This document shows positions 58,563 through 64,000 of a stretch of 64,000 nucleotides of DNA, one piece after another. The position numbers and the translations under genes are program-made. The notes below the pieces were generated by a model. It ran no database searches, was not told where the DNA came from, and saw only the letters and a program-made list of their open reading frames with translations. Each line of letters begins with the position of its first letter. The stretch's first letter is position 1. The stretch lies in assembly GCA_023101885.1 (NCBI GenBank), contig JALPQD010000407.1, forward strand, positions 483,846 through 547,845, written 5' to 3'. Source of the stretch: Typhlomys cinereus (lineage: Eukaryota > Chordata > Mammalia > Rodentia > Platacanthomyidae).

Positions 58563-58969
58563 GTCAGAGTTAGGCACAGGTGTGAACTTGACAGTTGAGG
58601 GTTTTGAGCTCTGGGCACATTTGTAGAGAATCAGTGGTTGTGTTAAGCCCAGAGCGAACTTGCAGGAGATTGTCTGGCTGCTGGGGAAGGCTCAGGTGGG
58701 TGGGATTAGGCCCTGGAATAAAACACAGATAGCTAGTTGAGAGAGTTGCCATCCTTGTCTATAGCTGACCAGACATGCTGGTCGGGCAAGTAAGGATCTC
58801 TCAATCATTATGTAGAAATGGTGTGACCATTTCTTGGCCTTCGCGTTGGTGCATGCTCTCCTATCAAGCTGGACAGACTGTAATAGGACTATTGTAAGAA
58901 AATGAACCCCTTGTTCCCTTAAGCCATTTGACGGTGGTTTATCAGCAACCATGCAGGAGAACTGCAACA
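58563..58969 (+). repeat. Solo LTR of the 39663 family (copy 5, opposite strand)
   Basis: It runs from tcagagttaggcacaggtgt through gctctgggcacatttgtaga, agattgtctggctgctgggg and gaccagacatgctggtcggg to gccatttgacggtggtttat cagcaaccatgcaggagaac tgcaaca, in sense orientation with a CA end. The first base of the expected TG is degraded. Minus-strand frames 58570-58967 are shadows. Confidence 0.7.
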
Positions 58970-59204
58970 GAAGGGGAGCTTCTTATCACATGATCTGTTC
59001 CCTAGTGTACCATTCACATCTCAGCAGGTGCCGGGACATCTGGCAATGAAGTTATCCAAAATGTGGCCCAGTGGATCTCTCACGCAAAGGAACATGGGAG
59101 CAGGAGGAAGACAAACCGGGAAGCAGAAATGTTGGTGTGGGATGGAAGGGTATATCTGTTGACAGTAGAGGATGAAAACATAAATTGGCTATATAAAAGC
59201 TTCA

Positions 59205-59575
59205 AAGAATAAAAGAGCAGAAAAAAACATGATTTACATTTTTCATCAATAGAATATAATGAAGTTATGTCATTTTTGGGAAAATGCAGCTGATGATAAT
59301 TATATTAAGTAAAGTAAATCAGTCTCAGAAAGGTAGGTATCATATGCTTTCCCGCCATTGTGAACTTTCTATAGCACATACAGTTGTATATTGCGAATGA
59401 CTTAAATGTAGACAGAAAACTGAGAAGAGGAATGAAGGGGACTGATGGGGGACAGCGAAGGGCAGTGCAGAAGGAAATGGAAGGTACTATGCATAAATAC
59501 CTTATATACCTGCATGAAAATGCCTTATATAACCCAGTATGATGAATTAAAATAAAATTTAAATAAGATTCCTCG
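59205..59575 (+). repeat. Old L1 3' end (L1M/Lx-like)
   Basis: Contains gttatgtcatttttgggaaa atgcagctgatgataattat attaagtaaagtaaatcagt ctcagaaaggtaggtatcat atgctttc, the characteristic end of ORF2/3' UTR of old mammalian L1s. A purine-rich segment and ATTAAAATAAAATTTAAATAA follow. Confidence 0.65.
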
Positions 59576-59724
59576 TCAAAGAGTAAATGTTTATCTACAT
59601 AATTATCATGGGAATGATTGGGTCGCGTATAGGAAGAGTGTAAAACTTACATCAAGAATATTTAATTTTAAATCCTACTTCAGCATTTCATGGATTGTGA
59701 GGACTAAGGTATGCTGCAGTCAAA

Positions 59725-60160
59725 AGTAAATGTGATTGGTCCTTGCCTGACCTGCACAATAGCTGACACAGATCTAGCACAGATCACACGAAAGAATGCT
59801 TCAGACAGTAGGATCCTTAGAGGCAAAGGGTTGAATAGTTATAATAGAGTTCCCATACTAGTGGGCAGCCCAAGAAGAGTCCCCAAGCTATGCCACTGAG
59901 TCCTGAACCCTCACTAGTGTAGATGACTAGGAGAAAAATTCAGTGCCCACATAAACAGATGCTCTGGCGGATGAGAGGAAGAAGCAGGAAGCACCAAGAG
60001 AGGAGGAGGGAAGAAAAAGGGGCAAGAGGGAGGAGGTAGGTAGAAGGGGGTGAAGAGTGCAATGGGGAACAAAGGGAGAAGGGAGAGGGGAAGCCGAAGA
60101 AGGGACTACCTATTGAGCTTCTATAATTAGGCAAAAAAAGGAATTAAAAAGTAAAAAGAA
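59725..60160 (+). repeat. L1-type 3' UTR fragment with polypurine tract
   Basis: Shares cctgacctgcacaatagctg, atctagcacagatcac, aggatccttagaggcaaagg and the 'actagtgggcagcccaag' block with 10448-11081. A GGAGG-rich tract (59985-60100), cctattgagcttctataatt and an A-rich tail follow. The flanks (aagtaaatgtg, left; aaataaatgtg, right) suggest a target-site duplication. Confidence 0.75.
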
Positions 60161-60837
60161 ATAAATGTGGCATGAATCACATTTCTTTGCTGATTAAGGT
60201 CATTCCTGGCTTTCCATTGCTATGAATTCTCCAGAGCCGTCTTTCCTTGTATCTCTTTCCAGCATTCCCTTTGCTCTTTAAGTTGGATCATGCAATGCTG
60301 TCTTTTAGGTTCAGTAAGAAACCATTGCTTCTATTTTCCCTCATAACCTCTTCATATAGTTTCTCTCTCCTTGGAATATATTGTTTTATCCTACATTGAC
60401 AGTTGAGTGTCCCCACCACATCTCAGGTAAAAGTTTTCTTCTTGGCTTAAATTTCATCATCTCAAAAGTCTGAGTGGTATGCTTAGTCTTTGGATATTTT
60501 AAATGAAGATATTCAAGTTAGAGCAGTTTTAGACTACCTGGGATCATGCTGCTAATTGGCAGATGAACTAAGACTCAAAGCTAGTTCTGATTTCAATATT
60601 TGGATTACAGACTTTACTTACAAATCTACACCAACATTTCAAGTTTCCAAGGGCTGAATAAAGCTCTACCTACCATGCTGACCTAAGGTGTCTTCTGCAA
60701 AACACTGAAGGATGGACCCAAACCTGTGACTTTCTTCTACTTTTGTGGATGTGGTGATTCAAGATGGAATTATGATCAAACTATAACTCAACCATAGTGA
60801 TAGAAGGAAAATTGCTATATGGAAGCACAGTTTGTGT
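60161..60837. other. Intergenic DNA, possible MIR scrap near 60540-60600
   Basis: gctgctaattggcagatgaactaagactcaaag has the form of the MIR 'cagctagtaagtggcagagc' segment but is too diverged for a firm call. Nothing else was recognised. Confidence 0.35.
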
Positions 60838-60975
60838 TATGTCTTTAATTTAAGGCCAGTCTCTGGTATACAATGCAACACCGTCTCAAAAATAGAAAGT
60901 GGTTCAGTGGTAAAAGCACTTACATAGCATTCACAAGGTCTTGGGTTCAATTTCCAAACATACATTTAAGAAAAC
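60838..60975 (+). repeat. B1-tail plus ID-head SINE composite
   Basis: aaggccagtctctggtatac aatgcaacaccgtctcaaaa matches the B1 3' half. It is followed at once by aaagtggttcagtggtaaaa gcacttacatagcattcaca aggtcttgggttcaatttcc, which matches an ID-type head, and a short A-rich end. Confidence 0.6.
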
Positions 60976-62319
60976 TCAGGTCAACAATACTGGATTGTTG
61001 CATTACTTAAGCCATTTGACTGGAACAAGACTTCACAAATTGTCCAAGACTATGTCATGTGCTCATTTACTCAGTTTTTAAATAAGGAACATACCACATT
61101 TATGACTCAAGACAACACAAAATATAGACAGGCCATCCCACCATGATATACAAGAACAAAGGCAAAGGATATGAATAAATCATTCTAAGTGATGACTATG
61201 ACGGAAATAAACACAGTGATAGAGCAGGAGGTGATGAGGTAGAGAGAGGGCTGCTCTACATTTTCTTTTTTTACAGACTGGGACCCTGGTGGGATGTAAA
61301 GAAGTGACTTCAATGTGCAAAAGCTGAGGAGAAAAACTGTAGTTAGCAGGAATTTCAAATCCCAAGACTTTGATCTTTATCAGGCAATCTGGTGTGATGA
61401 AAACACTGAAAGAAGAGAGGAAGGTTAGGTAGGAAGTACTACCTAAGTAGCTAAGTACTACTAGAAGTACTCTATACATCTGCATAGCACCAAGACTATT
61501 TGGCAGGCACCTGTTCGTTCCAGCTTCTAGAGATAAAGATAATAACAGAGACAGAGAAGATTACACTCTGCTTAGGTTGGCATCAAGTTGGTATTTGGTG
61601 TGACAAAGGCTTCTTATTGAGAAAATTTTATAAGGCACTAGAAAGAATTTGGACTTTTTTTCTAATTGGAATATAAAATCAGCAACAACTTGATCTAATA
61701 AATACTTTATATGTTTACCCATGCTTCCTCTGCATGGAGGACAGCCAGAAACACCCAGAATTATTATTGTCATTTTTGATTAGTATCAATAATAAATCTA
61801 TTGAGTTTCTTGTATTAGTTTTCTGAAGGTTAAAATCCTGTCAACGAAGTGACAAAGAATTCAAACCACTAACAGGAATTCTTTATGAAAGTATACAATA
61901 AACCGCAATGCTGCTTGCTCTCGGAGCTGGTTTCTTCCAGATGTCCTAGCTGAAGGTCACTGATATATGAACACTGATGTTCATATGGGAAAAAAACTGG
62001 AAGAAATCAGAAGAAATTGTGCCAACTTGTAAATAAGGGGAAGTTTACAGTCACATCACTTTCCTCTCTAATTCTTCTTTCTTCCTTTCCAATCACAGAC
62101 CTTGGTAGTGTGTAAGAAGTATTCTAATGCCACTGAATCTGTTGGTTATATTTGGCAGTTTCCATATTCTGTTAAAAAAAAAAAGAACCTAATTCTTCAA
62201 TTCGTTTTGCCTTTGGGTAATGTACTTCTCTCCTGGAATAAGAAATCTTGGTGCATATATCAATTCCAGGACAAACTAGAAAATGTGAATACATTATTCA
62301 ACTTAGCAAAACACTGAAA
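60976..62319. other. Intergenic DNA, no recognised feature
   Basis: A small imperfect palindromic cluster of AAGTACT/AGTACT motifs lies at 61431-61472. Frames at 61180-61485 (minus, 101 codons), 61561-61773 (minus) and 62102-62317 have no domain. Confidence 0.45.
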
Positions 62320-62690
62320 ACAGATGTTTAAACAAAAAAATGTGTTCAAAAGTTTGTAACAGTGCTAATTCAGGAAAAGTTGAAAAGTGGAAAGAATCTC
62401 AAACATTTCTCAATTAATGAAGTGATAAAATGACATGTTCTATTCTAAGATGGAATGCAATCATAAAAAGAAACAATGTACATGTCATAACAATGTTGAA
62501 CTTCAAATACATTATGTATGTGGAAGAAACCATGCCCTTAAGTATGCTTGTATGGTTCAGTTTATATAAAGTATCCAAAATAAGCTGATTAGTAGAAGAA
62601 AGAGGCTTTTAGTGCGTAAGGGAATAAATGGGAAGTAGTTGCTTAATGAAGACATGTTAATGCTACTGAATAGAGTTGATCTTGTGTGAC
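62320..62690 (+). repeat. Old L1 3' fragment (L1M-like)
   Basis: The run ttcaaaagtttgtaacagtg, then gaagtgataaaatgacatgt, gatggaatgcaatcataaaa agaaacaatgtacatgtcat aacaatgttgaac and ggttcagtttatataaagta tccaaaat is the familiar end of old mammalian L1s ('tggaatattattcagccata...tgattccatttatatgaaat'). Confidence 0.6.
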
Positions 62691-62916
62691 TTGCTAAGCA
62701 TAATAAATGTTCCTGAACATGATTTTTTAAAAACAACATGATTTTTTACATGAACTCAAGAAGCATGACTTCTTCCCCCAAATGATTAAACAATAGCACA
62801 ATTTGGCTTTATTTGTAAACCATGTTATATAAATACTTATGATTTTTTGAAAGCATCCATCTTACGTTTTTCTCCTTCATAAAGAGTAACTGCCTTCCAT
62901 ATGACTCTTGGTTCTT

Positions 62917-62978
62917 TTTTTTTAAATTTTTTTTATTATTTATTCAACTGTGCGCATGTGCGTGTGTTTGCGCACGCT

Positions 62979-63030
<52 letters not shown>

Positions 63031-63228
63031 ACCACGGACGAATTTGCGAACCACCATGGATGCCTCCACCTCCTTCTGCCCCGGGATTCACAGGCTCTGC
63101 CTTACCAGGACCAGAAGCGCAGGCCGCCCCCGCTTCCGCCCGGCGTCTATATGTGGGATCAGAGATCCGAACTCAGGACCTTCTGCCTGCAAGGCGGAGG
63201 CTTAACCCCTGAGCCACCTCTCCAGCCC
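62917..63228 (-). repeat. Very young B2-like SINE with perfect 19-bp target-site duplication
   Basis: catatgactcttggttctt occurs without mismatch at 62898-62916 and 63229-63247. The minus-strand element has gggctggagaggtggctcag with box A at 63206-63216 and box B-like gttcggatc at 63164-63172. A GC-rich body, an uninterrupted (CA)n of about 23 units (62981-63027 on plus) and a tail ATAAATAATAAAAAAAATTT follow. The 124-codon and 73-codon plus frames are antisense reads of the SINE. Confidence 0.92.
62981..63027. repeat. (TG)n microsatellite in the young SINE
   Basis: Uninterrupted TG repeat of about 23 units, longer than in the other full-length copies. Confidence 0.95.
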
Positions 63229-63247
63229 CATATGACTCTTGGTTCTT

Positions 63248-64000
63248 ATGGGCATTTTTTAAAATTCCTGTATAATATCAAGCAATCTTTATATATTTTC
63301 AAAACCAAAAGAGCTGCCAAATGATAAGCTAATGGATTCATTTGGGTTTAGGAATCTGTATTTCTTATTTGAAATATCTCAAATACCGAAAGATTCAGTG
63401 TTTCAAAGGAACTAAGAAAGTGACTTCATGTTCATTGAGCTGATTGATATTAAATCTGTAATTACCATTTGAGCAGTACATGGTATTTAGTACTTCCAAA
63501 TGGTTTTAGAATCACAATATGTATTCGATAGTTTTATAATTATTTAATATTTTCAAAATTTTTGAGTATTGCTCACATCTTTTAAGAAAGAAGAATACTT
63601 AAAATAGTTGACAGAATTTAACAGCTCAAGTATGCAAACAAAATGAAATTTATGAAAATCATGTTCTAAATTATTGAGACTTATCTACAGAATAAAATAG
63701 CCAGTTCTCAAGGGAAAACATGTAAGACTTTATAAATTTAAAAAATTCAGTATTACTTTGAAAGTAACCACAGTGCTTTTATCTACACACAATATCACCT
63801 CAAAGGAAATTTAAAGCATCGCTTCTACAGTATTTTCACACTGTGGAATGAACCAGACTCTCGCCAACCTCTCACCCATGCATTAGCCCCTTCATACTGA
63901 CCTACAGTGCCATTATTAATCATGTCCAATGACATTGTCACTCCAACTCACATTAACCCTTATATCCAACTCACTTTTCACTTGGAAGGGATCTATCCAT
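63248..64000. other. AT-rich intergenic DNA, no recognised feature
   Basis: No repeat head, LTR edge, coding frame or RNA gene was recognised up to the window end. Confidence 0.5.

Overview
This window reads as gene-poor nuclear DNA from a mammal, most likely a rodent of the mouse-related clade (Myomorpha). The evidence is the repeat content: tRNA-derived SINEs with a B2/B3-type head, an ID/B1 composite (B4-like), L1 3' ends with a G-rich polypurine tract and A tail, MaLR/ERVL-type LTRs, MIR fragments, and CA, AAAT and CTCCCT microsatellites. The young SINE and L1 subfamilies do not look like the mouse or rat consensus. A jerboa-like (dipodoid) or other non-murid myomorph is my best guess, and it is only a guess. 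I see no intact protein-coding gene. The longest open frame is about 150 codons, with no recognisable domain. Several other frames are antisense reads through SINEs or polypyrimidine tracts.

Layout. 1-1400: L1 3'-UTR sequence and a second, mosaic copy of it. 1400-10400: AT-rich intergenic DNA with a perfect 87-bp tandem duplication (4323-4496), MIR and B3 SINEs and a MaLR LTR (9065-9410). 10448-11081: an L1 3' end on the minus strand. 14662-15408: a dead retrocopy of securin (PTTG1) on the minus strand with target-site duplications. 15880-19000: MaLR-type LTR fragments. 21510-27540: a young SINE, two L1 3' ends with target-site duplications, B3 and B4 SINEs and simple repeats. 30325-34437: an internally deleted class II (betaretrovirus-like) endogenous retrovirus with two LTRs and decayed gag and env remnants. 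34669-36925: a SINE and two LTRs. 38562-38913: a 125-131 bp inverted repeat whose spacer is copied from DNA about 700 bp downstream. 39663-48009: three same-strand copies of an LTR family, an L1/HAL1-like fragment and a separate ERV gag fragment (about 44396-44900). 48000-64000: sparse repeats, old L1 3' ends, a tail-only SINE fragment with perfect target-site duplications (57761-57846), a plus-strand LTR, an L1 3' UTR and a very young SINE with a perfect 19-bp target-site duplication (62917-63228).

No genes act together here. The interest lies in structure: two replication-template-switch-like rearrangements, retrotransposition scars, a decayed securin retrocopy and two remnants of class II retroviruses. 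Family names were assigned by eye without a repeat library. Orientation and target-site duplications were read directly from the sequence.
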